A stretch of DNA of 64,000 nucleotides, taken from contig CM046451.1 of assembly GCA_025506515.1 (NCBI GenBank), positions 39,952,595 to 40,016,594 on the forward strand, in the 5' to 3' direction. Made by a program: the position numbers and the translations under genes. This document shows positions 34,451 through 46,019 of this stretch, in pieces (within the stretch, counting starts at the first letter, position 1; each line of letters begins with the position of its first letter). The notes under the pieces are model-generated. The model was not told the origin of the DNA and did not search any database. It saw nothing but the letters and a program-made list of their open reading frames with translations. The stretch is from Flaveria trinervia (taxonomy: Eukaryota > Streptophyta > Magnoliopsida > Asterales > Asteraceae).

Positions 34451-34954
34451 GATTGCCTACATCATTTGATGTCCCTTGTGTTTCAATTGGAGGAGTAGCC
34501 TGTTTTTGATTTCTTATCTCATTTAACAAATCTTTGAGTGAGATGGTACCGGGCTTGGACCTCCTTCAGAAGAAACACTAAGGTTTTGTGACAGTTGTCT
34601 CATGGATCAGCTTGAAGAGGAACATCTTCATCCATGTGTTCATCAAATGTAGGAGGAATCAATGGAAAATTATCTCTTCTTTCTACAGCTGACGAAGTAC
34701 CACTTCAATGTATATTTCCTGCATCAGAGAAGTGAAATTGATCAAATGATTTTGTAAACGTGTCAATATCAAACAACCAGTCGGGACCATTTCTAGATTT
34801 GGGAAACGAATGTTCCTTGAATTGAACATTTGTTGATTCATCAAGAATGTTTAATCTAGGATTAAACACTCTGTAAGCCTTTGAAACAGAAGAATATCCT
34901 ACAAAGAATCCTTCATCAGACTTGGATGAAAACTTTCCCAGATAGTCTGGGTGT

Positions 34955-36137
34955 TTAATATTGAGACAAGACTACCAATGATTTAAGAAATCCAATGAAT
35001 AGTTTTCTATAAAAGACCAGTTCATAAGGAGTCATGTTGTTTTCTTTGACAAGTAGAGTTTGATTCTGTACAAAGCACCATGTATTAACCACCTCTGTCC
35101 AGAACGTGATTGGTAGTTTAGCATGAGCTAGCATACTTCTTGATGCTTCAATCGGTGTTCTATTTCTCTTTTCAGCTACCCCATTTTGTTGAGGAGTTCT
35201 AGCTGCGCTGAATTGATGAGTAATGGCTTTGGTTGTACAAAAAGAACTCATACTTTCATTTTTGAATTCAGTACCATTATCACATCTTATTATTTTGACC
35301 TTAAGGTCGAGTTGATTTTCAATTTTAGTGATAAATCTTGTATGATTTGGGATGCCTCATTTTTATGATATAAGAAAAAAACCCATGTGAATGGTGAAAA
35401 GTCATCAATGATCACTAAACAATATTGTTTCTTTCCAATACTCATTACATGAGTTGGTCCAAACAGATCCATGTGAAGTAACTTCAATGGAGTATTGTTA
35501 GTCTTCACCAGCTTGGTTTTGTGAGACGATTTGTGTTGTTTTCCTTTGAGGCACACTGAACAATGATCGATAAAATGAAATTCTTTTTGAGGATGACCAT
35601 GACATGGTTTCCTTTGACCAACTTGTTCATGTTTTTGAAGTTTGTGTGCCCCAAACGTCTATGCGAAAGCTATGACTCATCAAATGATGCTTTTGACAAA
35701 AGACATGTTTTTTCTTTAGGTGATGTAGAACACAGGTTTAAGACATATGTATTGTTCTTACTTGGGGACATTAAGACAACCCATTCCTCAAGGATTTGAA
35801 ATCCAGGTTTCAGAATGTAGCAATGAGTGTTTGTAAAGTAAGTGGCATATTTCTTGTCGCAGATCTGAACGCGCTAAGTAGATTGAAATTCAGCTATTCA
35901 TAGTAGTTCACTCTATCAAAGCTCAGCATCCTGTTTGTCATAGATCCTTCGCCTATAATTCTACCACCTTGTGAATCTTTACTAAATGCCACAGTAGTTC
36001 TTTGTAAATGCTTGAAATCATGAACGAGGGAACGATCTCCAGTCATGTGTCGGGAGCATCCACTGTGTCGGGAGCATCCACTGTCCACGTACCATAAGCT
36101 ATTGGGCCTGTGTGGATGAACCTGCAAGTTAAAAGAG
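34955..36137 (-). pseudogene. Element D protease, GAG-pre-integrase and integrase
   Basis: Protease (35894-36127) contains DSGCSRH followed by a second SGCSRH, from an 18-bp in-frame duplication at the active site. The zinc region is split by frameshifts near 35560-35880. Integrase core (35290-35556) has DLFGPTHV and IIDDFSPFTWVFF; after a frame change 34955-35251 carries AARTPQQNGVAEKRNR with the catalytic Glu and a TFWTEVVNT segment. The GTEF-type second Asp lies near 35270. This matches the B integrase closely. Confidence 0.84.
36047..36082 (-). repeat. 18-bp tandem duplication in the element D protease active site
   Basis: GTGTCGGGAGCATCCACT occurs twice back to back (36047-36064 and 36065-36082). 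It is in frame and adds six residues (SGCSRH) right after the catalytic DSG. Confidence 0.93.
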
Positions 36138-36140
36138 CTA

Positions 36141-38540
36141 ATTAGAATAAGGAACCCAAGCCATGATGGTCTTGGGTTTCCGGTTCCTATTCATGATGGT
36201 GACTTCTTGGTATTTCCCTCTAAATTGTGGTTTAGATGGAGGTGTCCTCGGAGATTTTTGGTAATGACTGGGTTGAGTCATCTCATAAACATCTACTGAA
36301 GATTCAGATGAGCAATGAAATCATTCGTCTCGCTTTCTTTGAAGAAATTTAGCCCGTTTTTCATTTTCAAAGTAGGTTTTTATTTTGGAAGGTCAATATT
36401 GGGTTTCATTGTGAGATGTTTTCTTTCACCCTTCCTCGATTTGTTTAAATTATTCCTGTCATTTGTTGATCTAGGTGTCCTAGATTGAGTATTGTGAAAA
36501 TGAGGTCTAACCGAATGTGTCATAGTAGATATTTTTGAGATGGGCTTGTGTGGGGAATTCTCAAACCTTTCTGATTGAAGTAACAATTAGATGTATTGTG
36601 ATTGTTCATGTCACAGATTGAACAATACTTATGGAAATAGCAGTTTTTTGTTGAGTGATTGTTCATATCACAGATAGAGAAATATTGATTAAAAAAGCAT
36701 TTATCTGTCTTGTGATTGTCATTTCACAAATGTCATAATACATTTGTTTGTTTCTTGAATCAGATTTTTCCTTGTGTGACTCAGTTGATATTTTCTTTTG
36801 TTGAATCACTTTCTTTTCCTTAGGGGATGAATCAAAATCAGCGCTTTTTGTAGTTTGCTTCACAACACTACCTTTGTTTAATTTTCTGGGTTGTTTCTGT
36901 TTCTTCAACCCACTTCTCACCTTTTTCTCAAACTGATCAACATGTTTCTTGTTGCAGATATAAAACCCAACTCCCTGCCTTAATCTTGATGACTAAGGGT
37001 CTGATAATGTTTTATGTGTTGAACTCAGTGTTCCTGTTTGTTTCTTTTGCAGGGAAACCTTTTCTGATTTGCTTGAATTTTTTGGAGATATGATCTCATT
37101 CTCAGAACTGCTCTCAGTAGTGATTTCACTGACTTCACATATTTCTTTTTACATTGTAAATCAGAGGGTATGAATTTTATGAAAAGGACAATTGCTTTTA
37201 CGGGGCTTGAGGGTTTCATGACACTCACTGTCTTGTCTGAACACTCTTTGATTTTGGTTGGGTGACCCGACTTGATTTTATCCTCATTGGTTTCAAAGTA
37301 AATGTCAGGTTTGTTTTGAGAATTGGCCACTTGTTTTACCATAGATTTAGGTTCCATATTTTTAGTTTCAATTTCTTCAATGAGTGAGACATATTCAGGC
37401 ATCACAATGTAGTTGTCATTGTATGGTGGAGGACATGAATTATACCCAATCCCCAACATGTCCTTTGGATGCTTTTGAGAATCAAGTATCTCTTGTAGGT
37501 TGACTGAAGACATTTGAAACTTTTCAAGTTTCACTTCAGTTAGTGAATGTTCAGCCTTAGATTGAGCTAACTTTTCAGTAAGGAGCTCATTCTCAGCTGC
37601 AAGAGTGTACTTTTCACCATGTAGTTTCTCTCTGTCAGAGATAAGAGATTTGATTTGGATTTCAAAGCCTTCTATTTCTCTTTTCATCATCTCTGACTTT
37701 ACCTTTTCTTCCATAATTTAATCTGCCAGTTTATGGTTATGCTCCCTATAACCTTGCAACTCCTTAATACATTTTTCACTATAAAGTTAGATTTTACCTC
37801 AGTAGGCATTGGAGATGGACCATCATTGATGTGAGCCATAAGAGCATGATTCTGAAATTGAGGCTTGACTTCCTCTACATACACTCTCCAGTCACATACC
37901 CCATCTTGCTTTTCACGAGAGCACTAGCAGAGGACTGACTGCTTCCATGAGCTTGATTTGTCAGTGGGGTGGATTTGATATGATTGGTTGTGATGAGAAT
38001 GATGATACTGCTGATGTTGGTTGTTGGAGTGAAAGCTTGAGTTAGGCTGTGAGGATGGTGGCTGAGAGTTCTTGATAGTTGTTTCTCTTGGGGGCATTGA
38101 TTCTATGGAGAAGGGCCAGCCATGCCACAGTTGAGCATTTCACCTTCGATTGATCATTCCAAGTTTTGTATTCATTTAGGCTTAGTTTTCTACCTTTTCT
38201 AAAGAACTCTTGGCCCTCATGGCAATCATTGCCATTTGTCATTGTAGATCCATTTCTTCACATCATTAGGATCCATTCATCCAGTTCTCCTGAATTAGAT
38301 GAGCAGAAGTATGCTTCAAAGCTTGCAACAAAGGCATTGTAAGTTGCCTTTTGTTCTTCTGATGTTATGTCTTCACGAGTGGTTTGAGGAGCAGTAATGA
38401 CTCTCGATGTTTCTGGAGCAGCAGGACTTGGATGTTTTGGAGCAGCAGTTACTCTGGATGTTTGTGATGATGTTGAATGGATGTTGATTGTCGAGTTGCA
38501 ATGAACCCAGTGTGTTCAATTGATTCTCTGATGAGATGAA
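36141..38540 (-). pseudogene. Element D gag, carboxy-terminal two thirds
   Basis: From the F insertion: a gag segment with an AFVASFEAYF-like block near 38310, a helical MDLQ-QMAMIA region and a frameshifted first knuckle (about 38107-38150). Next comes a coiled coil (37025-37714, REIEGFEIQIKSLI onward) ending with GIGYNSCPPPYNDNY, then a lysine-rich stretch (36663-36920) and a cluster of zinc-knuckle units (36583-36740). The gag stop TAG is at 36138-36140 after AWVPYSN. The acceptor-like TTTTAACTTGCAG follows directly. Multiple frameshifts. Confidence 0.8.
36583..36740 (-). repeat. Repeated CCHC units in element D gag spacer
   Basis: Units CSICDMNNHNTSNC and CDMNNHSTKNC plus a more decayed third, separated by YFHKY-type spacers, with a period of about 60 bp. 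The best unit keeps C-x2-C-x4-H-x4-C. Equivalent to the cluster in B at 14040-14215. Confidence 0.8.
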
Positions 38541-38545
38541 ATCAT
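38541..38545. repeat. Target site duplication ATCAT of element F, left copy
   Basis: Repeated at 63249-63253 directly after the terminal CA of the right LTR. Confidence 0.88.
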
Positions 38546-39309
38546 TGCAGGATTGTGAAAGGTGTAAAGTTACAGCACAACAACACAAGAGGAGATAAAC
38601 TAAACTTAGATCAAACAGTAAACTGGATTAACCAAGTGGTGCAATAGAACACAAGTAATATATGAGACAGAACACAAAGAACACAAGTGTTTGGTTTCAA
38701 GATGCAGTATATTGCCTTTTATGTTCGATTACAGTGTTACAAAGCAATTCGAAAGATACAGAACATGAGATACTTATACAAATGCTACAGCCGCTATACT
38801 TTGAATGCCTGCAGGATACAAATGACTAGACACACACAAAATCAAAATTGTAGAGTCTAAAGGCAGATGGCCTTTTGACAAGTGACTATGACTTGACATA
38901 GCTCACATCCTACTGTTACAAAAAAGGATCAGACATAAAGTAGAAAGTTACAGACTCAAGACCTCATGTACAGTTACCAAAGCATGGACCTTTCACCAAA
39001 CCAGTTAGTGGTGACTTGCATAGCGCAGCGGAAAGGTGTCCAGCTTATGGAACAGACATCAGATAAGCATGGTACAAAAGTCTTCGGAAGAAATCTGTCT
39101 TCATGAACATGAAGCTTCGGAAGACTTGGTCTCGAGGTTTGAAGACTCATCTTGGCTGGGAAGATGTTGGTTGGCCTCGGAAGATTTCACATTAGAGTAT
39201 TTCTCTGCACATGTGAAACTTCCGAGCATTCCACTTTAATGCACTTGTGTAGCATGCAGGAAAGACTAAAGATATTTAGGTTGCATCAGCCTCTTCATGA
39301 ATCTCTACA
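38546..39309 (-). repeat. Element F 3' LTR
   Basis: 764 bp, TGCAGGATTG to ATCTCTACA. Compared with 62545-63248, 21638-22408 and 18089-18847 it has many one- and two-base deletions. CTTCGGAAG-type motifs are at about 39081-39230. Confidence 0.9.
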
Positions 39310-39310
39310 A

Positions 39311-39322
39311 ACTCCCCCTAGG
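39311..39322 (-). other. Element F polypurine tract
   Basis: Minus strand CCTAGGGGGAGT next to the 3' LTR. Confidence 0.9.
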
Positions 39323-40230
39323 CTGATGCTACCAAAACATTAGAAAACTTCAGATTAACAGTCCTATTAGGATGATCATCATTCATTCTTCATAGATAAT
39401 CAGGATCCTTCAGGCTGTCAATGTTGTCTTCTCATGTCAAAGAGGTCATGCCAGGCAATGAAACATATTTGCAGGTATAGATGTCTTCAATGCCTTGATC
39501 TCTAATAACATGCCCACCTTTGTTGATCTGTGTGTATTGTCCAAGACAAGATGGGTATTCTTGATGCTAGAGGAGCCTAATGAAGTTGGAGTTGATTAGC
39601 TTCTCTGGCTGCACATCCTATGGCTGCACATCCTCAGGCTGTTCTGATTCATCCTGCGGTTTAGAAGGGGATACATGCTCTTCTCTTTTAGACTTTGGTT
39701 TAGAAGCCAATATTTTCCTTCTCTTTCCAAATTTAACTGAGAAGACTGGCCTGCAACAACAGATTGATCTGCACTGTCTTTTCAGTTGGGACTTCCTCTC
39801 TCTCAGGTTCAGAGGAGAGGGAGGTGAACCCTGCTGCGGATAGAAGATTGAAGCTTGCTAGCATTAGCGGAGTGCCGATTGTGTTGTGTCTGTTTGTTCA
39901 ACCGTAACTCCATGCAGGTTGGTGCCTGACTTGGAGGGGAGTGTAAGTCAATGAGCTCTAAACTATTAATCTTCTGCTTGATTATATTGATATGCTCATC
40001 CATAAGGGATGAGACATGGGTCCAAGTCTCCTAGGAGAATCCATACAGCTTCAAGAAGATCATCACCTTGACCTATCAGCAGACTTCTTCCTGCTCTTTG
40101 GATGATGGCTCTTGACTTTGCAGCTTTCTTCCGTCAACTCTTCTTGGTTGTCTTTCTTTCCTGACTCTAACTCAAGCTCAGTGTTTTTACATACTCAAAC
40201 AATATAGTCTAAGGGAAGGGACGGAGTTCA
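39323..40230 (-). pseudogene. Element F ORF3, 3' portion beyond element C
   Basis: Minus-strand remnants with lysine- and serine-rich or charged sequence (39580-39780 region) and an 65-residue frame with DEHINIIKQKINSLEL (39809-40003). No long frame survives. Assigned to ORF3 of F by position: it lies between the C insertion and the F polypurine tract. Indel-rich like the neighbouring LTR. I cannot identify a domain. Confidence 0.5.
40226..40230. repeat. Probable target site duplication of element C (GTTCA / GTGCA)
   Basis: GTTCA precedes the left LTR and GTGCA follows the right one (52692-52696); one mismatch. Confidence 0.7.
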
Positions 40231-41119
40231 TGTTGGACCAAAAGAACCAATGAGCCAAGATCAGAAAACCTCTAAGTCCCACACGGTATCACAACAACTG
40301 CTGAAAGCCTCATCAGTAGTTTGACAAGTGCTGAAGACTTCAACAGCTGAAGATCAAGTGCTGAAGACCTTAACAGCTGAAGAACCAAAGTGCTGAAGTA
40401 CAACAGCTGAAGAACACAAGTGCTGAAGCTGAAAGACCAAAGTACTGAAGTACAACAGCTGAAGAGTTCACAAGCTGAAGATCAACAACTGATGTACAAA
40501 GTCTGAAGACAAAGACTGAAGACATCAGCTGATGATATCTACTGAAGTCATCAGCTGATGAAACACCTGAAGGTCAAAGTCTGAAGATCAAGTACTGAAG
40601 CCTCAGTAGTTTGTCACAACTGCTGAAGAGTACTTCTTCAGTAGTTGTGATATCAGTAGTTTTATTTTCTATGTTTCAGTAGTTTTGTAAAACGACTGAA
40701 GAGCTTGTTCTTCAGTCGTTGTAGTTTCAGTAGTTTTATATTTTGTACTTAACTTGCTGATATGTTCTCAGTAGTTGTGAACATTTCAGTAGTTTGTTAA
40801 GAATTAGTTATTTCTGTATTGGATCTGCCAGTTGTCACTTTCCGTGATAACAGCAGTGACTGTTGCACTCTATATAAGGAGTGACAACCTATTGTAATCA
40901 TTGAGCGAAATGAGTAATTGAATGGAATGATTGATTGATTCGATTAGAAATATTCTACATCTATAAACATTCCTAGAAATCAGAAATTCATATCTCCCTA
41001 TAACCGTATGCGATCTTAATGCTTACAAATATCGTTGCTTGCTACAATTTGTCTAATTCGTGTTGTATTCCGCTGCTTTATATTCTGATACATCAAACTT
41101 GTGATCACTGATCCTGTCA
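40231..41119 (+). repeat. Element C 5' LTR
   Basis: 889 bp, TGTTGGACCAAAAG to GATCCTGTCA. The upstream part (about 40296-40805) is dense in CTGAAG, CAACAGCTGAAG and CAGTAGTT units (eight CAGTAGTT); the TATA box follows at 40871-40878. Confidence 0.96.
40871..40878 (+). promoter_or_regulatory. TATA box of element C 5' LTR
   Basis: CTCTATATAAGGAG; transcription would start about 30 bases downstream. The 3' LTR copy has lost two bases here (CTCTATAAGG). Confidence 0.68.
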
Positions 41120-41121
41120 AA

Positions 41122-41133
41122 TGGTATCAGAGC
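41122..41133 (+). other. Element C primer binding site
   Basis: TGGTATCAGAGC two bases after the LTR; tRNA-iMet type. Confidence 0.95.
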
Positions 41134-41352
41134 AGGTTAATCATTGATCGATCTAATAATTGATCATTGAAACTGCTATTCAAGATCCAAGTTTGATTGA
41201 ATTAGCTTTTGTTTTTGCAAGAAACGGTTATAGAGATTGAATTTTCTGTATTTCTGCTCATTCATCCTGAGATTTTTCTTGGTTCTCATTGAGTTTGTTG
41301 TGGTTTGTCTAAAACTTTTTAAAACTTGAACTAAACTGTTTTTGAACTGAAA

Positions 41353-44191
41353 ATGACCACTCCCTCCAATGATCCTCACAATACTGGTTCCTCAACCAAG
41401 CCTCCTATGCTGGTTAGGAATGAGTATAACATATGGCAAAGACGTATGCTCCATCACCTGTCTGTTAACAGCGCAGGGTGTTGGACATCAGTGGTACATG
41501 GTCCACACAAGCCTATGGTGAATAACCCGGAAACCAATCAAATGGTTCCGAAGAGGAGGGAGCAATACTCAGATGAGGATAAAAAGTTGCTTGAGATTGA
41601 TGCAAAAGCCCATGGAATTCTGGCCATGGCTTTGCCCAATGAAATCTATTCTGGGCTAATGCATCATGAAACTGCCCATGACCTCTGGATTGCTTTGAAA
41701 GAACAATTTGGAGGAACAGATGAGGTCTTGGCAAATAATAGAGAAATTCTTGCCCAACAATATGAGACATTCTCTCATAGAAAGGGTGAGACACTGACTC
41801 AACAATATGAGCGGTTTTCTTGTTTGATCTCTGAACTAAAAATGGTCAAACTTGAATACACCAATATTCAGATGAATAACAGATTTCTCAGATCACTGCC
41901 TGAGAGATGGGACACATATACTATTGTCCTACGCTCCAGTGCAAGTTTGGACAAACTATCTCTCACCCAACTCCATGGGAAATTGCTCACTTTTGAGAGA
42001 GAGATAGAACAGAAGAGAAAGCTGTCTTCATCTGGAAAGCTCACTGAAGACTTTATACAAGGCAACACTGCCTTGGTGGGTCATGAGTCAGAATATGCTT
42101 CATCTGAATGCCAGTATGATGAGCATATTAATTTCTCTTCGAGCACTTCTAATTCTGCATTTGTAAGTGTTGATGGTCAGTTCACTGGTGTAATAATGAC
42201 AATTTATGTTTCATTATGGATGATCTCAAGGGGATTGCTGATGATGACTTAGAAGAGATGGATATTTTGAGCCAAATGGCCTTGATAAATATCAGATCTC
42301 AGAAGTTCTACAAAAGAACTGGAAGAAAATTCCCAGGACTCTCTGGCAAAACCAAAGTTGGTTTTGACAAGAGCAAGTTGAGGTGTCACAAATGCCAACG
42401 GCTTGGACACTTTGCAAGAGAGTGTAGATCAACTGGATCTAACTCTACTGCACCCTTTGTGACTTTTCCTGGCAATAGTCAACAAACAGAGGGCAACATC
42501 CTGTCACATCTAGTCATCATCCTCAACAACAATCTCCGGCATATTTTGTTCCTCAGGGTCAAATGCCATATCAGTACCCTGTTATTACATGCCACAGTCA
42601 AATCAAGTTCAAGTTCCTATGACACCACAACCTCATGCATTACCAGAACCTCAGCCTTCCCTATCTCATCAACAACCTTCATCTCAACAACACAGCTTCT
42701 TCACCCCAGGAGTTGTTGACTGGAGCAGTTTACCAGATGACTTGTCTGGTCATGATCAACTGTTCTCAGGTGCTGGTCAACATGGTGGTGACAGTCCCTT
42801 TGGGAATCTAGCTCTTATGGCTTTGGAGTCTGCTGATACTTCATCTTCCAATGCCTCTACACCTCAGGTATCACAGGTATCCTCTGAGGCAAAAGCCAAA
42901 TTATGTTCTGAACAATGCATAGCAGCATTTGCTTCCATTAGAGAAGCAAATGTAGCTTTAATTAATAAGAACATTGAGCTAGAACAAATAATTTCCAAAA
43001 ACAAAGCTGAGTTTGAGTTTGTGCTCAAAGATAAAAATGATGAGGTTTATAAACTGAATTGCAAAATAATTGATGATAAGGCTAGAGAAGATGTACTTCT
43101 AGAGAAGTACAAAGATCTCAAAGAAACCTTGCAGTTACCCAGGTCGAGTGTGATAGATGGGTACAATCATGCAAAGGTTTTGAAATGCTTCTTAGTAAGC
43201 AATCTGCTTCAAATGTGAAGTTTGGAATTGGCTACAATCACACTGCTCCACCTACAGATTTTACCCCAAGAGCAGAGGTAGAATCTGATGGTGAGAGTGA
43301 TAACCAATCCATCAAATCATGTGATCTACCTTCTGATACAGCACAATCAGAAGTAGCAGTCAGCATCAAGTCCTCCTTGAACCTATCAGCTGATGTTGAT
43401 GGTCCAAATGCTGACATTCACATGATCAATAAGTTGATCAACTCAGGAGTTAATCCTGAAGGTCCTGAAAGGACTGGAGAGCAGGATTTAACACCTGAAG
43501 TTCAAACTTCAACTGCTGTCAGCACTGAAGAGAAAAAACTGGCAGTAGAAAGAGTTTGAAGGTACTAAAGAGGATGTCAAGAAAGCAACCAATGCTTCCA
43601 AAGCATTGAAGAACAAGTCTTCTGTTGCTTCACCATCTTTAGTTGATGATCAACCTAAGATGAAGAAGAAACCATGTGAATATGTGGTTTGTTCAATCAT
43701 CTTACAGATGATTGTTGGTACAAAAGAGGTTCCAAACTCAAACAAAAGAAGAAATTAATGAGAAAATGGTAAAAATGAAAACTGAGTTTGAGACCACATT
43801 TGTATCAGCAACATCAAATCCTGTAACCCTTAAGTCCTTAAAGCAATTCAAAAAGGAAGGAGTTAAACAGGTGACAGCTGAGGGTGCTCAAAAGAAGAAG
43901 GTGCAACATAGGACCTTATCTAACTCCACTAGCAATGTGTCTGATGAGCTGAAAGCTTTATCACAAAATCAGACACAGCTGGTGATGATGGTACAACATC
44001 TGTTGGGTAGAGTTAACCAACTAGATTCTCCTATGTTGAAACCACAGAAAAGGAGGTCTAAGCCAAAGGACTCCTCTTCTACACCATCTTCCTCTTCTCA
44101 GGCTGTTGTTACAAATAAACATGTTAGTTTACCATCTATTGATGAGACCAGGCCCAAAACCAAAAAGGTTTGGGTCTCTAAAACTAACTGA
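41353..44191 (+). pseudogene. Element C gag
   Basis: Start ATG at 41353 (MTTPSNDPHNTGSS). The UBN2-type gag core (41353-42252) is intact for 299 codons: EYNIWQRRMLHHL, DLWIALKEQFGG, QQYERFSCLISEL, FLRSLPERWDTY. After a frameshift near 42200, MDILSQMALINIRSQKFYK precedes the knuckle CHKCQRLGHFAREC (42383-42425). A proline- and glutamine-rich stretch, a coiled coil (about 42900-43140) and GIGYNHTAPPTDF follow, then a second knuckle in shifted frames near 43672-43725 and a basic segment (43712-44191) ending KKVWVSKTN with TGA at 44189-44191. About four frame breaks. Gag would form the particle and bind RNA. Confidence 0.88.
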
Positions 44192-44200
44192 TTGTTTATT

Positions 44201-44208
44201 ATTGCAGG
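44201..44208 (+). promoter_or_regulatory. 3' splice-site-like sequence after the element C gag stop
   Basis: TGATTGTTTATTATTGCAG runs from the gag stop to the AG at 44206-44207, followed by GGTTC and the protease. Same arrangement in D, F and A. Use as an acceptor is an inference. Confidence 0.4.
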
Positions 44209-46019
44209 GTTCTTCAACATGCCAAAGTAGCATCTGGTATGTAGACAGTGGGGGATCTATGCACATGACTGGGAACATCTCTCTTCTTCATGACTACTCT
44301 CAAGGAAAGAAGGGATTTGTCTCTTTTGGCAATGATGCTAGGGGTTACATCATCGGTAAGGGCTTTGTCTCCAATGGAGAAATCAAATTTGATGATGTTA
44401 ATCATGTGGAAAATCTCAAGTACAACCTCTTGAGTGTCAGTCAAATGTGTGATAAAGGCCATGTTGCCCTTTTCACAAGTCAAAACTGTAGGATTCTGTC
44501 ATCCAAAGTTTTGCACTTGATTGACAAGGTGTTGGATGATCACACTCTCCTGAAAGCCAACAGGACAGGAAGAGTGTATGCCTTAGATCTCTCTAAGAAG
44601 ATAGATCTCAAAGGCAATCCTTGCCTATTTTCCAAAGCCTCTTTTCAAGAATCTAAACTGTGGCACAGGAGGCTTGGTCATGTTAATCTCAAAAACATGA
44701 ATCAGCTTAGCCACAATAGTTTAGTCAGAGGCTTACCAATAAAGGAGTTCCACTGTGATGAAACATGCACTGCTTGTTTAAAAGGAAAACAGCACAAGGT
44801 CTCATTTCCTCCTATTGAAGTGTCCAAGTCCACTGCCTGCTTGCAATTACTGCATATGGATCTATTTGGTCCTGTGAGAGTAATGAGCATGGCAAAGAAG
44901 AAATACTGTCTGGTAATTGTGGATGATTACTCCAGATTTGTATGGACTTTCTTTCTACATTCAAAGGATGAGGCTGCTCAGAAGATTATCCACTTTGTGC
45001 TGTACATTGAGAAGCAGTATTCCCTTCCAGTCAAGTGTATTAGGAGTGATAATGGAACTGAGTTCAGAAATCATACACTTGATGACTTCTATCTTTCAAA
45101 GGGAATCAAAAGGCAGTTCAGCATTCCAAGGACTCCAGAACAAAATGGAGTAGTGGAGAGAAAGAACAGGACCCTCATTGAAGCTGCAAGGTCCATGCTG
45201 GCTGACTCAGGTTTGCCATTGACCTTTTGGGCCGAAGCTGTCAACACAGCTTGTTATGTGCAAAATAGAGTTTTAGTAAATCAGAGGTTGATGAAGACTC
45301 CATATGAAGTTCTCCATCATTTGGCTCCTCTGATTTCATTTTTCAAAGCATTTGGGTGTCCCTGTTTTATTCTCAACACAAAGGATCAACTCCACAAATT
45401 TGATCCTAAGGTGGATGCAGGATACTTTGTTGGTTATTCATCTACTTGCAAGGCATACAGAGTCTTCAACTGCAGAACAAAGATGGTTGAAGAAACTCTA
45501 CATGTTAAGTTTAATGAATCTCCAAAGGACAAGATTCCACAAAGTCCTGTGGAGTTATTTGATTTGGACATACTGCAATATGTTCCTTATCAAACTCCTG
45601 CTGTTGCTCCTGTCAACAGTTCACCACCTGGTGGTACTGCTGATGATGATGATGATTGCAGTACTCACCTCTTCAGGTTTAGTGATCAGCTGCCTGACTC
45701 AACTAGACCTGATGTTCCTGTAGCGCCAGTAGCACCATCCACAACAAATGCTGATGAGATTTCTTCGAATTCAACTTCCTTTGAATTACCATCCACTGAT
45801 TGGTTTCAAGGAAATGATTCACCATCACCATCTGTTGCTGCTGAACCGGCTACAAACACTTGCACAGATCTCATTGTGTATCAAGATCTGAAGAATCACC
45901 CTATGTCTCAAATCATTGGTGATATCACTGCTGGAGTATCAACAAGAAGTCAATTGTCAAATTTCTGCTCTATGCTCTCATCAGTCAGCAAGAGCCAAAG
46001 AATTATCACATTGCTTTAA
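44208..46019 (+). pseudogene. Element C protease, GAG-pre-integrase and integrase
   Basis: One long open frame that begins upstream (44106) overlapping gag in another frame; the real start is probably near 44208. Protease: IWYVDSGGSMHMTGN (DSG at 44244-44252). Zinc region: LWHRRLGHVNLKNMN and CTACLKGKQHK (about 44658-44800). Integrase core: MDLFGPVRVM (first Asp), CIRSDNGTEFRN (second Asp), QNGVVERKNRTLIEAARS (Glu). The later GYFVGYSSTCKAYRVF segment and a Ser-Pro-rich linker end near 45990, where a one-base frameshift leads into RT. The enzyme set is complete, making this the best preserved integrase in the window. Confidence 0.92.

Noticed and set aside
41349..41380. tRNA or other RNA gene near the C leader
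   Set aside because: Only the primer site complementary to tRNA-iMet is present; no cloverleaf could be read here or elsewhere in the window.
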